From Chloroflexota bacterium (GTDB lineage Bacteria > Chloroflexota > UBA6077 > CF-72): a stretch of 59,281 nt of DNA. The notes beneath the pieces were generated by a model. It worked only from the letters and a program-made list of their open reading frames with translations. It was not told where the DNA came from and did no database searches. Location: assembly GCA_019247515.1 (NCBI GenBank), contig JAFAOS010000385.1:1-59281 (forward strand), written 5' to 3'. A program made the position numbers and the translations under genes. Shown one piece after another: positions 1 to 6,911 of the stretch. Within the stretch, counting starts at the first letter, position 1. The number at the start of each line of letters is the position of its first letter.

Positions 1-252
1 CCAACTGGCTAATCGGACGCGGGCCACTCCATCGGCGCCTCCGAAGAGACTTTCCCCGCGGCCTCGAAGCCGCGGACGTACGCGGTATTAGCCACCCTTT
101 CGGGCAGTTATTCCCCACCACGGGGCAGGTCATCCACGCGTTCCTCAGCCGTCTGCCACTCATACCCATCCGAAGACGAGCATGCGTTCGACTTGCATGT
201 TTTAGGCACGCCGCCAGCGTTTACCCTGAGCCAGGATCAAACTCTCCATCAT
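1..252 (-). rRNA. rrs: 16S rRNA gene, 5' end (partial)
   Basis: The complement of this stretch begins with the universal 16S 5' segment: the 27F primer site AGAGTTTGATCCTGGCTCAG reads on the minus strand from 245 to 226, followed by ACGCTGGCGGCGTGCC and CATGCAAGTCGAACG. The mature 5' end is therefore near 252. Later landmarks such as GAGGAACGCGTGG and GGGAATAACTGCCCGAAAGG are also present. The gene runs off the left edge, so only about 250 of ~1500 nt are here. The variable region V1 is short. The sequence looks Chloroflexota-like to me, but phylum assignment needs an alignment. Confidence 0.97.
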
Positions 253-660
253 GAGATGCGAAAAGTTTGTCCCTTTACGAGACTCCTTGCGTCGTCTCTA
301 AAGGAATCAAAGTGCTTACGAAATGTGATCTCTGTGGAAGAGAGATCACGCACCCACGGAGGTCGTGTTCCACACGTTCCCTCACTGTGTATTCTTCCTT
401 ACTCCTTTTTCTGGCACGTACTGCATCACAGATCAAACACCCTCTCTTTCGAAAAAGGTGTCTCTCTGCTCCACTCTGCTCTTGTTCAGGTACTGCCCGC
501 ACCGGGGACAACAAAAATCCCGATTGCCACACGGCACATCGGGAACGGCGCTAAGCGGAACGTTGTGTTCCTGTCGGCGCTGGCCTTGGCTCCTCGATGT
601 TGCCCCTTTCCCGTCTCGACGACGGTCGCGGTTGTTAATGCGCCACTTGCGCAGCGCATC
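253..660 (-). ncRNA. 16S rRNA leader region, rich in hairpins
   Basis: This 540-base gap between 16S and the divergent dehydrogenase operon has no credible gene; the open frames here lack any recognisable protein. Read on the minus strand it holds, in order, a terminator-type hairpin (543-513), a hairpin with a GAAA tetraloop (461-438), a perfect 9-bp stem GTGATCTCT/AGAGATCAC (349-325), and a bulged 11-bp stem built from CCTTTAGAGAC-type arms (304-272) just before the mature 16S end. The last two may serve in pre-rRNA folding or RNase processing. The upstream boundary depends on the weak promoter proposed at 665-693. Confidence 0.5.
513..543 (-). terminator. Intrinsic terminator upstream of 16S
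   Basis: On the minus strand, TCCCGATGTGCC, a GTGT tetraloop and GGCAATCGGGA form an 11-bp stem with one bulged G, followed directly by TTTTTGTTG. It has all marks of a Rho-independent terminator on the rRNA strand. No minus-strand gene lies upstream, because the next genes run rightwards from 792. It either ends a short independent RNA or attenuates rRNA transcription. Confidence 0.75.
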
Positions 661-664
661 CCTG

Positions 665-693
665 ACTATACGTCATCGCCTGCAGCCCCGCAA
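665..693 (-). promoter_or_regulatory. Candidate leftward promoter before 16S
   Basis: The minus strand reads TTGCGG (693-688), a 17-base spacer, then TATAGT (670-665). The -10 matches 5 of 6 consensus bases and the spacing is ideal; the -35 is weak (3 of 6). Transcription would start near 658 and meet the terminator at 543-513 before reaching 16S. No better leftward promoter was seen between 512 and 253. Confidence 0.35.
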
Positions 694-791
694 CCAACTC
701 GCCTGCGGACTCAAGTAGAGGTGGTGGTCCAGCCTGGTCGCCACCAGCGCCATCCGGGTTATGCTCCAACCTTGAAGCTCGGGAGGTAGGC

Positions 792-1787
792 ATGTCAGTG
801 GATCTGCGGACGCCGGCGACAATCGCGAGCACCGCCGCGCAGCTGGACCTGCGCGAGGCACTGCGCCTGATGCTGACCATTCGCCTGTTCGACGAGCAGG
901 CGGTGGCCCTCTTCCGCGCCGGCGAGATACGCGGGAGCACCCACCCCTACATCGGTATGGAGGCGGTCGGGGTCGGCGTCACCCTCGCGCTCCGACCCAC
1001 CGACTACGTCACCAGCACCCACCGCGGCCACGGCCATACCATCGCCAAGGGCGGCGACGTGCGGCGCATGATGGCCGAGCTGCTCGGGCGTTCGACCGGC
1101 TACTCGGGCGGCAAGGGCGGCAGCATGCACATCGCCGACATGGACCGCCACATGCTGGGCGCCAATGGCATCGTGGGCGGCGGTATGGGTCTGGCGACCG
1201 GCGCCGCGCTCACGGCCAGGCTGCAGCACACGGGCTCGGTCGCGGTGTGCTTCTTCGGCGATGGCGCCCTTGAACAGGGCGTCCTGCACGAGACGACCAA
1301 TCTCGCGGCCATCTGGAAGCTGCCAGTGGTGTACGTGTGTGAGAACAACCAGTACGCCATGTCGACCCGCTCGGACTGGAGCGTGGCCGGCGGCGATCCA
1401 GCCAGTCGCGCGGCGGGCTACGGCATTCCGGGCCTCACCGTCGACGGCATGGACCTGGTGGCGGTGCATTCCGCCGCCTGCGACTTCGTCGAACGGGCGC
1501 GTCGCGGCGATGGGCCGGCATATCTCATCTGCACGACCTATCGCTACCACGGCCACCACGCGGCAGACCCGCTGAACTATCGCGAGAGAGAAGAGGTGGA
1601 GCGCTGGCGCCAGGTGGACCCGATCGAGCGGGTCAAGCGCGCGGTCGTCGGCGGCGGCGTGATGACCGCCGCTGAAGTGGCTGAACTGGAGCGCGGCGTG
1701 GAAGCCGAAATCGAAGCGGCGGTCGAGTTTGGCAAGGCGAGTCCCGAGCCAGACCCGGACCAGCTCATGACGGATATCTACGCATGA
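792..1787 (+). CDS. Thiamine-dependent dehydrogenase E1 component, alpha subunit (pyruvate/acetoin type)
   Basis: 331 aa, the usual length for an E1 alpha subunit. It shows the thiamine diphosphate signature GDGALEQG followed about 22 residues later by ENN, the conserved GGKGGSMHI loop, and [10 protein letters not shown] near the C-terminus. With E1 beta it decarboxylates a 2-oxo acid (or cleaves acetoin) and passes the acyl group to the lipoyl arm of E2. The ATG follows a good GGGAGG ribosome site. Its end overlaps the E1 beta start by 4 bases (ATGA), so the two are translationally coupled. Substrate choice between pyruvate, branched 2-oxo acids and acetoin cannot be settled from sequence by eye; no E3 gene is present in the operon. 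Confidence 0.93.
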   Translation: MSVDLRTPATIASTAAQLDLREALRLMLTIRLFDEQAVALFRAGEIRGSTHPYIGMEAVGVGVTLALRPTDYVTSTHRGHGHTIAKGGDVRRMMAELLGRSTGYSGGKGGSMHIADMDRHMLGANGIVGGGMGLATGAALTARLQHTGSVAVCFFGDGALEQGVLHETTNLAAIWKLPVVYVCENNQYAMSTRSDWSVAGGDPASRAAGYGIPGLTVDGMDLVAVHSAACDFVERARRGDGPAYLICTTYRYHGHHAADPLNYREREEVERWRQVDPIERVKRAVVGGGVMTAAEVAELERGVEAEIEAAVEFGKASPEPDPDQLMTDIYA

Positions 1788-2839
1788 GCACGGTGCAGGA
1801 CCTGAGCACCCCTCACGCCGGCCCTCTCCCAGGGGGAGAGGGAGGTCGCACACGTGAAATCACGTACGCCGAAGCGCTGAACGAAGCCTTGCGCGAGGAG
1901 ATGCGGCGCGATCCGGCCGTCTTCGTCATGGGCGAAGACGTGGCGGTGTGGGGCGGCGGCGGGATCTTCGGCGTGACCAGAGGCCTGGTCGAGGAGTTTG
2001 GCGCCGAGCGCGTGCGCGACACGCCCATCTCCGAGGAGGCCATCGCCGCGGTGGCCGTCGGCGCGGCCGCGACGGGCTCACGGCCGGTTGCCGAGATCAT
2101 GTACGTCGACTTCATCGGCCTGGCCATGGAGCCCATCGTCAATCAGGCCGCCAAGCTGCGCTACATGTTCGGCGGTAAGGCCCGCGTGCCGCTGGTGATC
2201 CGCGCCCAGGAAGGCGCCGGGCGCGGCAACGCGGCCCAGCACAGCCAGAGCCTGGAAGCGTGGTTCTGCCACATTCCGGGCTTGAAGGTCGTCACGCCGT
2301 CGACGCCCGCGGATGCCAAGGGGTTGCTCAAGAGCGCTATTCGCGACGACAACCCGGTCATCTTCCTCGAGCATAAGGCGCTGTACTTCACCAAAGGCGG
2401 CGTGCCCGACGGCGACCTCACGATTCCACTCGGCGTGGCCGACGTCAAACGCGTCGGCAGCGACGTCACGGTCGTCGGCGTGCACACCATGGTCGGCAAA
2501 GCCCTCCAGGCCGCGCGGCAGTTGGCCACCGAGGGCATCGAGCTGGAAGTTATCGACCCGCGTTCGCTGGTGCCACTCGACGAGCAGGCGATCGTCGAGT
2601 CGGTCAAGAAGACGGGTCGGTTGATCGTCTCGCACGAGGCGTACACGCGCGGCGGGTACGGGTCCGAGATCATCAGCCGCGTGGTGGAGGCCGCGTTCGA
2701 TTACCTCGACGCGCCGCCGGTGCGGGTGTGCGCTCGCGACGTGCCGGTGCCCTACAGCGCCCCGCTGGAAACGGCGGCGCTGCCGCAGGTCGAAGACCTG
2801 GTCACCGCCGCGCGAGCGCTCGTTCACAACGAACGCTGA
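1784..2839 (+). CDS. Thiamine-dependent dehydrogenase E1 component, beta subunit
   Basis: 351 aa. The core starts at [12 protein letters not shown] and carries typical E1 beta segments: [39 protein letters not shown], the substrate-channel region [12 protein letters not shown], and a C-terminal [15 protein letters not shown] transketolase domain. It pairs with the upstream alpha subunit. The odd feature is the N-terminus: residues 9-22 ([14 protein letters not shown]) are encoded by a copy of a palindromic repeat (1808-1850) that recurs elsewhere in the window, so the gene has an in-frame repeat insertion ahead of the conserved fold. The alpha-beta overlap fixes the ATG at 1784. E2 follows after 8 bases. 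Confidence 0.93.
   Translation: MSTVQDLSTPHAGPLPGGEGGRTREITYAEALNEALREEMRRDPAVFVMGEDVAVWGGGGIFGVTRGLVEEFGAERVRDTPISEEAIAAVAVGAAATGSRPVAEIMYVDFIGLAMEPIVNQAAKLRYMFGGKARVPLVIRAQEGAGRGNAAQHSQSLEAWFCHIPGLKVVTPSTPADAKGLLKSAIRDDNPVIFLEHKALYFTKGGVPDGDLTIPLGVADVKRVGSDVTVVGVHTMVGKALQAARQLATEGIELEVIDPRSLVPLDEQAIVESVKKTGRLIVSHEAYTRGGYGSEIISRVVEAAFDYLDAPPVRVCARDVPVPYSAPLETAALPQVEDLVTAARALVHNER
1808..1850 (+). repeat. Palindromic repeat family A, copy inside E1 beta
   Basis: Contains a perfect hairpin CCCTCTCCC (1822-1830), loop AGG, GGGAGAGGG (1834-1842), preceded by CCCCTCACGCCGG. The same core recurs at 15995-16015, 16073-16092 and 31716-31750. Here it is translated in frame as part of the E1 beta N-terminus. 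Confidence 0.8.
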
Positions 2840-2847
2840 ACGGCGCT

Positions 2848-4323
2848 ATGGCGACACCCGTCATCATGCCGGTGCTCAGCCTCACGATGGAGGAGGGCAC
2901 GGTCGCCGAGTGGCTCAAGGACGAAGGCGAGGCGGTGGCGCGCGACGAGCCGCTGTTGATGGTCGAGATGGACAAGGGCACGGTCGAGGTGCCTGCGCCG
3001 GCGGCCGGCGTGGTGCGGCGTATCGTGGTTCAGCCGGGGACGACGGTGCCGGTGCGCACCGTCATCGCCGAGATTGGCGCGCCGGGCGAAGAGCTGTCCG
3101 CGGCGGGTGGTCCAGGTGATCTGTCGCCGGCGCAGGCAGCGTCCGCCGAGGCGGCGCGTACCGACGCTGCGAGCGCTCGGGCCGAGGCGGAGGCGGGGCG
3201 TACCGGCGCTAGCGGTAGGAGTGCCGCGACGGCAGCCGGGGCGGCCGCCAACGCCTCCACGAACATCGCGACGGCGCGGCCCGGCGAGCGGGTCTTCGCC
3301 TCGCCGCGGGCGCGCATGCGGGCGCGGGCGCTCGGCGTCGACCTCGCCGTCCTGCGCGGCAGCGGACCCAGCGGTCGGATCGTCGAGGCCGACGTCCTGG
3401 CTCACCGCGCCGCCCCTCCAGATGAGAGCCGCCTGGTGGTCACCCCGCTGGCGCGCCGACTGGCCCAGGAACGCGGCGTCGCGCTGGCCGACGTACGCGG
3501 CAGCGGGCCCGGCGGCCGGGTGACCCAGGAGGACGTGCTGCGCGCCGCCGCGACGCGGCCAGCCGAACCTGTCAGCCAGGTGACCCAGGCCGACATGCTG
3601 CGCGCCGCCGCGTCGCGGCCGGCGGAGCCTGGCGTCCAACCACTGTCCCGCATTCGACGCATCACCGCCGAGCGGATGGCGGCTTCCGCCCGGGCGGCCG
3701 CGCGCGTCAGCCTCTTTCTCGACGCGGACTTCACGGAGGCAGTGCGTTTTCGCCAGCAGCTCGAGCCGGAGTTCAACCGGCTGGGCGTGGCCAGGCTGCC
3801 GTGGGACGCGATCGTCGCGCGCGCGGCCGCCCTTGGCCTGGCCGAGCACCGACACCTGCTCGCGCAGTGGGTCGATGGACAGGGTCTGCGCATCGTCGAC
3901 GCCGTCGACGTCGGCGTGGCGGTGACCCTCGAGCCCGAGGGTCTGGTCGTGCCCGTCCTGCGGCAGGCAGACCGCCGTTCGCTGCGCGAGCTTGCCGCTG
4001 AGCTGCTCGAGCTGGTGAGCAGGGCGCGGGCGGGTCGGCTGAGTCCGGCTGAGATGCAAGGCGGCAGCTTCAGCATCACCAATCTCGGCGCCTACCGCAT
4101 CGATGGCTTCACGCCCATCCTCAACCCACCCGAAACGGCGATTCTCGGCGTTGGCCGCATCGCCGAGAGGCCGGTCGCCGTCGACGGCGGGATCGTGGCG
4201 CGAACCATGTGCACGCTATCGCTGAGCTTCGACCACCGCGTCGTGGACGGTGCGCCTGCCGCCGCGTTCCTTGCCAGAGTGGCCGAGCTGCTCGAGCGGC
4301 CCTACGCGCTGCTCGGGATCTGA
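2848..4323 (+). CDS. Dihydrolipoamide acyltransferase (E2) with one lipoyl and two E3-binding domains
   Basis: 491 aa from ATG 2848; an upstream in-frame start would overlap E1 beta by over 100 bases and adds only low-complexity Arg/Ala sequence. Order: lipoyl domain 1-78 with lipoyl Lys43 in EMDKGTVEV, an Ala-rich linker, peripheral-subunit-binding domains at about 150-187 and 197-234 (ASPRARMRARALGVD, TPLARRLAQERGVAL, each ending GSGP.GR), then the CoA acyltransferase domain with the catalytic HRVVDG (His463, Asp467). It moves the acyl group from E1 to CoA. Two binding domains are unusual for bacterial E2. A 20-residue tandem duplication (225-264) follows the second one. Confidence 0.93.
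   Translation: MATPVIMPVLSLTMEEGTVAEWLKDEGEAVARDEPLLMVEMDKGTVEVPAPAAGVVRRIVVQPGTTVPVRTVIAEIGAPGEELSAAGGPGDLSPAQAASAEAARTDAASARAEAEAGRTGASGRSAATAAGAAANASTNIATARPGERVFASPRARMRARALGVDLAVLRGSGPSGRIVEADVLAHRAAPPDESRLVVTPLARRLAQERGVALADVRGSGPGGRVTQEDVLRAAATRPAEPVSQVTQADMLRAAASRPAEPGVQPLSRIRRITAERMAASARAAARVSLFLDADFTEAVRFRQQLEPEFNRLGVARLPWDAIVARAAALGLAEHRHLLAQWVDGQGLRIVDAVDVGVAVTLEPEGLVVPVLRQADRRSLRELAAELLELVSRARAGRLSPAEMQGGSFSITNLGAYRIDGFTPILNPPETAILGVGRIAERPVAVDGGIVARTMCTLSLSFDHRVVDGAPAAAFLARVAELLERPYALLGI
3520..3639 (+). repeat. 60-bp tandem duplication inside E2
   Basis: Two adjacent 60-base units begin at 3520 and 3580, both opening GTGACCCAGG and sharing TGCTGCGCGCCGCCGCG. They encode VTQEDVLRAAATRPAEP and VTQADMLRAAASRPAEP. 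The duplication repeats the C-terminal helix of the second E3-binding domain plus its linker. Confidence 0.9.
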
Positions 4324-4340
4324 GTCGCGTTAGCGGCGCG

Positions 4341-5366
4341 ATGGCCACACGGGGGCTGGGCACCGGCAAGCTGCCGCCCGAGCTGCTGCGCAGCCTGGTG
4401 CTGGGTCGACTCGGCGCGCCGCGACCCGAGACGCTGGTGCCGGCGGCGTTCGGCGTCGACGCCGCGGCCATCGCCGTCGACACGGACTGGGCGTGCGTTC
4501 TGACCTGCGACCCGATCACCACCGCCACGTCGGGCGCCGGCCGCCTGGCGGTCCACGTGGTCTGCAACGACCTGGCGGCGATGGGCGCTGAGCCGCTGGG
4601 CGTGCTCGCGACGCTGCTGTTTCCGTCTGGGGTCGACGCCGCGGCGATCGGCGAGCTGATGGCCGACATCGACGCCACCGCTCGACGGCTCAACGTGGAG
4701 GTCCTGGGCGGGCACACCGAGGTCGCGCCCGGCATTTCGGCGCCGCTGATCGTCATGAGCGGCGTCGGCAAGGCGCGTCGCGACCGTGTGCTGACCGCCG
4801 GTGGCGGGCGGCCAGGCGACGTGCTGGTGCTGACCCGGGCGGCGGCGCTGGAGGGTACCCACGTCCTGGCAGGCGACCTCGGCGCGCGGCTGAACTCCCT
4901 GGGCGTGCCCGATTCGGTGCTGGACGAAGCCCGCGCTTATGGCGAGGAGCTCAGCGTGGTGGCCGAGGCGCGCCTGGCGGTCGAGCTGGGCGCCACGGCG
5001 ATGCACGATCCGACCGAGGGCGGCGTGCTCGGCGCGGTGTGGGAGATGGCCGAAGCCTCTGAACTTGGCTTCTCGGTCTCGGTCGAGTCGATTCCCGTCC
5101 GCGGGCCGACGCGCGCGATCTGCCAGGCGCTCGGCGTGGACCCGCTGCGCCTGATCGCCAGCGGCGCGCTGCTGATCGCCTGTCCCGATGCCGAGGCGCT
5201 GCTGCGCGGCCTGCGGCAAGCGGGCGTCGAGGCGGCGCGGATCGGGACGCTGACCGACGCCGAGGGTGGCCGCAAGCTGATCCACCCCGATGGACGCGAA
5301 GAGTCGATCGACTCCGTCAGCCGCGACGAGCTGTATCGAATCCTGGAGGAAACCTCAGGGCGCTGA
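4341..5366 (+). CDS. HypE/AIR-synthase-related protein, function unclear
   Basis: 341 aa from ATG 4341, 17 bases after the E2 stop; longer in-frame starts would overlap E2. It has the two-domain AIR synthase layout: an N-terminal half with AFGVDAAAIAVDTDWACVLTCDPIT and NDLAAMGAEPLGVLATLLFP, the GGHTEV motif, and a C-terminal half with HDPTEGGVLGAVWEMAEAS. This matches the HypE branch, whose members dehydrate a carbamoyl group on their C-terminal cysteine. Here the C-terminus is ILEETSGR with no PRIC-type cysteine, so classical HypE chemistry is unlikely. Position in the dehydrogenase operon suggests a cofactor- or nucleotide-linked role, which is only a guess. Confidence 0.8.
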   Translation: MATRGLGTGKLPPELLRSLVLGRLGAPRPETLVPAAFGVDAAAIAVDTDWACVLTCDPITTATSGAGRLAVHVVCNDLAAMGAEPLGVLATLLFPSGVDAAAIGELMADIDATARRLNVEVLGGHTEVAPGISAPLIVMSGVGKARRDRVLTAGGGRPGDVLVLTRAAALEGTHVLAGDLGARLNSLGVPDSVLDEARAYGEELSVVAEARLAVELGATAMHDPTEGGVLGAVWEMAEASELGFSVSVESIPVRGPTRAICQALGVDPLRLIASGALLIACPDAEALLRGLRQAGVEAARIGTLTDAEGGRKLIHPDGREESIDSVSRDELYRILEETSGR

Positions 5367-5370
5367 CGCG

Positions 5371-5632
5371 AGAGTTCCCCAGAGGGGACCCGTTGGAGGA
5401 AGACCGTCCCGACACGGCGCGACCGCGTAGGGGAAGGCTTCGAACACGTACCAGGCGCGAACCGTCGGACGACCCTTCCGTCTTTCCCGATCGGGTCCCC
5501 TCTGGGAAAAACGACGACAGTTCGTGTTCCTACGGCGACCCGCGTAGGGAAGGCGTCGGACACGTACCAGGCGCGACCGTCGGAAACCCTACCGTCTTTT
5601 CTGGATCGGGTCCCCTCTGGGGAAAAACTACG
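5371..5632. repeat. Palindromic repeat family C cluster with 116-bp tandem units
   Basis: The space between two convergent genes is filled with repeats. Two ~116-bp direct units begin at 5419 and 5535 (GCGACC.GCGTAGGG, ACACGTACCAGGCGCGA, ACCGTC). Each ends in GGGTCCCCTCTGGG plus AAAAAC (5493-5511, 5608-5627). An inverted copy CCCCAGAGGGGACCC sits at 5377-5391, so the block is bounded by inverted copies. The same core occurs at 12501 and 12568. The inner CCCC-AGA-GGGG can form a small hairpin. The last bases overlap the end of the DUF151 gene. Confidence 0.85.
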
Positions 5633-6173
5633 ACAGTTTGTGTTCTTGACCGCCCTTGCCAAGGTCGTCGATGTCAAGCGTTTCGATGAACTGTTTGAAC
5701 ACCGACAGCTTCTCTTCGTCGATCTCGGTCGCCTCTTCGGCTTCGATGCCTTCGGCTTCGGTCTCCTCGTTCTCGAACACCAGGCCGGCCTGCTCGAAGA
5801 CGGACTCTTCGACAAAGATCGGTACCTTGGCGCGAATGGCGAGGGCGATCGCGTCTGAGGGGCGCGCGTCCACCTCCACGTGGCGGCCGTGGGCGTCGAC
5901 GATCAGCTTGGCGAAGAACGTCTCATCCGCCAGCTCGCTGATCACCACCTGCGTGAGCTTGCCGCCCAACTGCTCGATCACGCCTTTGAGCAGATCGTGT
6001 GTCAGCGGCCGCTGCACGGGCACGTTCTGCATCGGAATGGCGATCGCGTCGGCTTCGAAGTGGCCGATCCAGATGGGCAGGTACCGGGGTGAGGTCTTCT
6101 CCTTGAGCATCACTACGCGACGGTAGTTCGTCATATTGACGCGGATGCTCTCGACGAAGACTTCAATCACCAC
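5628..6173 (-). CDS. Bifunctional nuclease family (DUF151) protein
   Basis: 181 aa from GTG at 6173. It matches the DUF151/BFN fold: IEVFVESIRVN at the start, RRVVMLKEKTSPRYLPIWIGHFEADAIA, RPLTHDLLKGVIEQLG, and VDARPSDAIALAIRAKVPIFV. The C-terminus is a long acidic tail (EEATEIDEEKLSVF...). Plant and archaeal relatives show RNase/DNase activity, but the bacterial role is poorly known. GAGGAG six bases before GTGGTG supports this start, and a TACAAT -10-like element at 6222-6217 overlaps the ATG at 6221, which argues against that longer start. It converges with the HypE-like gene across a repeat block. Confidence 0.85.
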   Translation of the reverse strand: MVIEVFVESIRVNMTNYRRVVMLKEKTSPRYLPIWIGHFEADAIAIPMQNVPVQRPLTHDLLKGVIEQLGGKLTQVVISELADETFFAKLIVDAHGRHVEVDARPSDAIALAIRAKVPIFVEESVFEQAGLVFENEETEAEGIEAEEATEIDEEKLSVFKQFIETLDIDDLGKGGQEHKLS

Positions 6174-6251
6174 TGCGTTCTCCTCTACTCCACCTTCGCG
6201 GAGCTCTGGATGCGCAAACATTGTATGCCATGCGTCCGCGGCGTTTGCGCA

Positions 6252-6788
6252 TCAGTATGGTGGCAGGAGGTCGTCGCGGCGGGACGCTTTCCGAGTTGTT
6301 GTCGGCGGCTGCGCCACGGTTGGCGCGGCGGGGGCGGAAGGCGCGGTTGGCGCCGGGGATGCGACGTCGTCGACAGCGGGCTTGGCGGGAGCGGCCGTCT
6401 CCCAGCTCCACTGCGCGGGCGGCGGCTCGGTTGCGCTCGTGCCGTTGGTGCCATTCGTGGCGTTGGTCAGGGCTGGCGCGGCCGCGGTGAGGACTGGCGC
6501 GGGCGTGGTCGCCGCCGCGGCGGTGGCGCCGGTGATGGCGGAGTTGATGCTGGCGTGAGCGCCGGTGACCGCGGAGCGGGTGTCGTCGACGATCGACCTG
6601 GTTTCCTGGAGCTCGGCCTGGATGGTGCGGTTGAACTCATCGCTCAGCTCGCTCGTCGACCGACGGAAGTCTGCGATCGCCTTACCCACCTGGCCCATGA
6701 TTTCGGGCAGCTTGGCCGGCCCGAAGACGATGAGGGCCAGGACGACGATCAGCAGGATCTCCAGGGGTCCCAGGCCGAAGATGTTCAT
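6252..6788 (-). CDS. Twin-arginine translocase TatA/TatB family protein
   Basis: 178 aa. The N-terminus MNIFGLGPLEILLIVVLALIVFGPAKLPE is the classic TatA/B layout: one membrane helix, the FGP hinge, then an amphipathic helix (IMGQVGKAIADFRRSTSEL). After about residue 75 the chain becomes an Ala/Pro/Thr-rich tail ending in a basic stretch, making it closer in length to TatB than to short TatA. It would form part of the pore that exports folded proteins. At least two proteins in this window carry Tat signals (21938 and 25130). No tatC lies nearby. It follows recF on the same strand after about 120 bases. Confidence 0.88.
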   Translation of the reverse strand: MNIFGLGPLEILLIVVLALIVFGPAKLPEIMGQVGKAIADFRRSTSELSDEFNRTIQAELQETRSIVDDTRSAVTGAHASINSAITGATAAAATTPAPVLTAAAPALTNATNGTNGTSATEPPPAQWSWETAAPAKPAVDDVASPAPTAPSAPAAPTVAQPPTTTRKASRRDDLLPPY

Positions 6789-6885
6789 CGCTGCGGATTA
6801 TGCCCTCTGCATCCGTTGAGCGTCGATTAGTGGGGGAGGCACTGTCGCCTGGTGAGGGGGCACCCAGCTCGGGGAGTGTCGTAAG

Positions 6886-6902
6886 CAAGGGGAGACCCCT
6901 TG
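6886..6902. repeat. Palindromic repeat family B, copy after recF
   Basis: Perfect inverted repeat CAAGGGG-AGA-CCCCTTG followed by ACCCC, lying 10 bases beyond the recF stop codon. The same arrangement occurs at 17432-17465 and, on the other strand, at 29177-29208. There is no T-run, so it is not a typical terminator. Confidence 0.7.
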
Positions 6903-6911
6903 ACCCCGCGC

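Noticed and set aside
193-789. Rightward open frame of ~198 codons across the 16S start and leader
   Set aside because: It runs antisense through 16S rRNA, has no recognisable protein features and overlaps the leader hairpins.
2728-2847. Longer N-terminus for E2
   Set aside because: The extra 40 residues are out-of-frame E1 beta sequence, Arg/Ala/Gly-rich; the lipoyl domain starts exactly at ATG 2848.
5419-5650. CRISPR-like direct repeats
   Set aside because: Only two long (~116 bp) units without regular spacers or cas genes; they belong to repeat family C.
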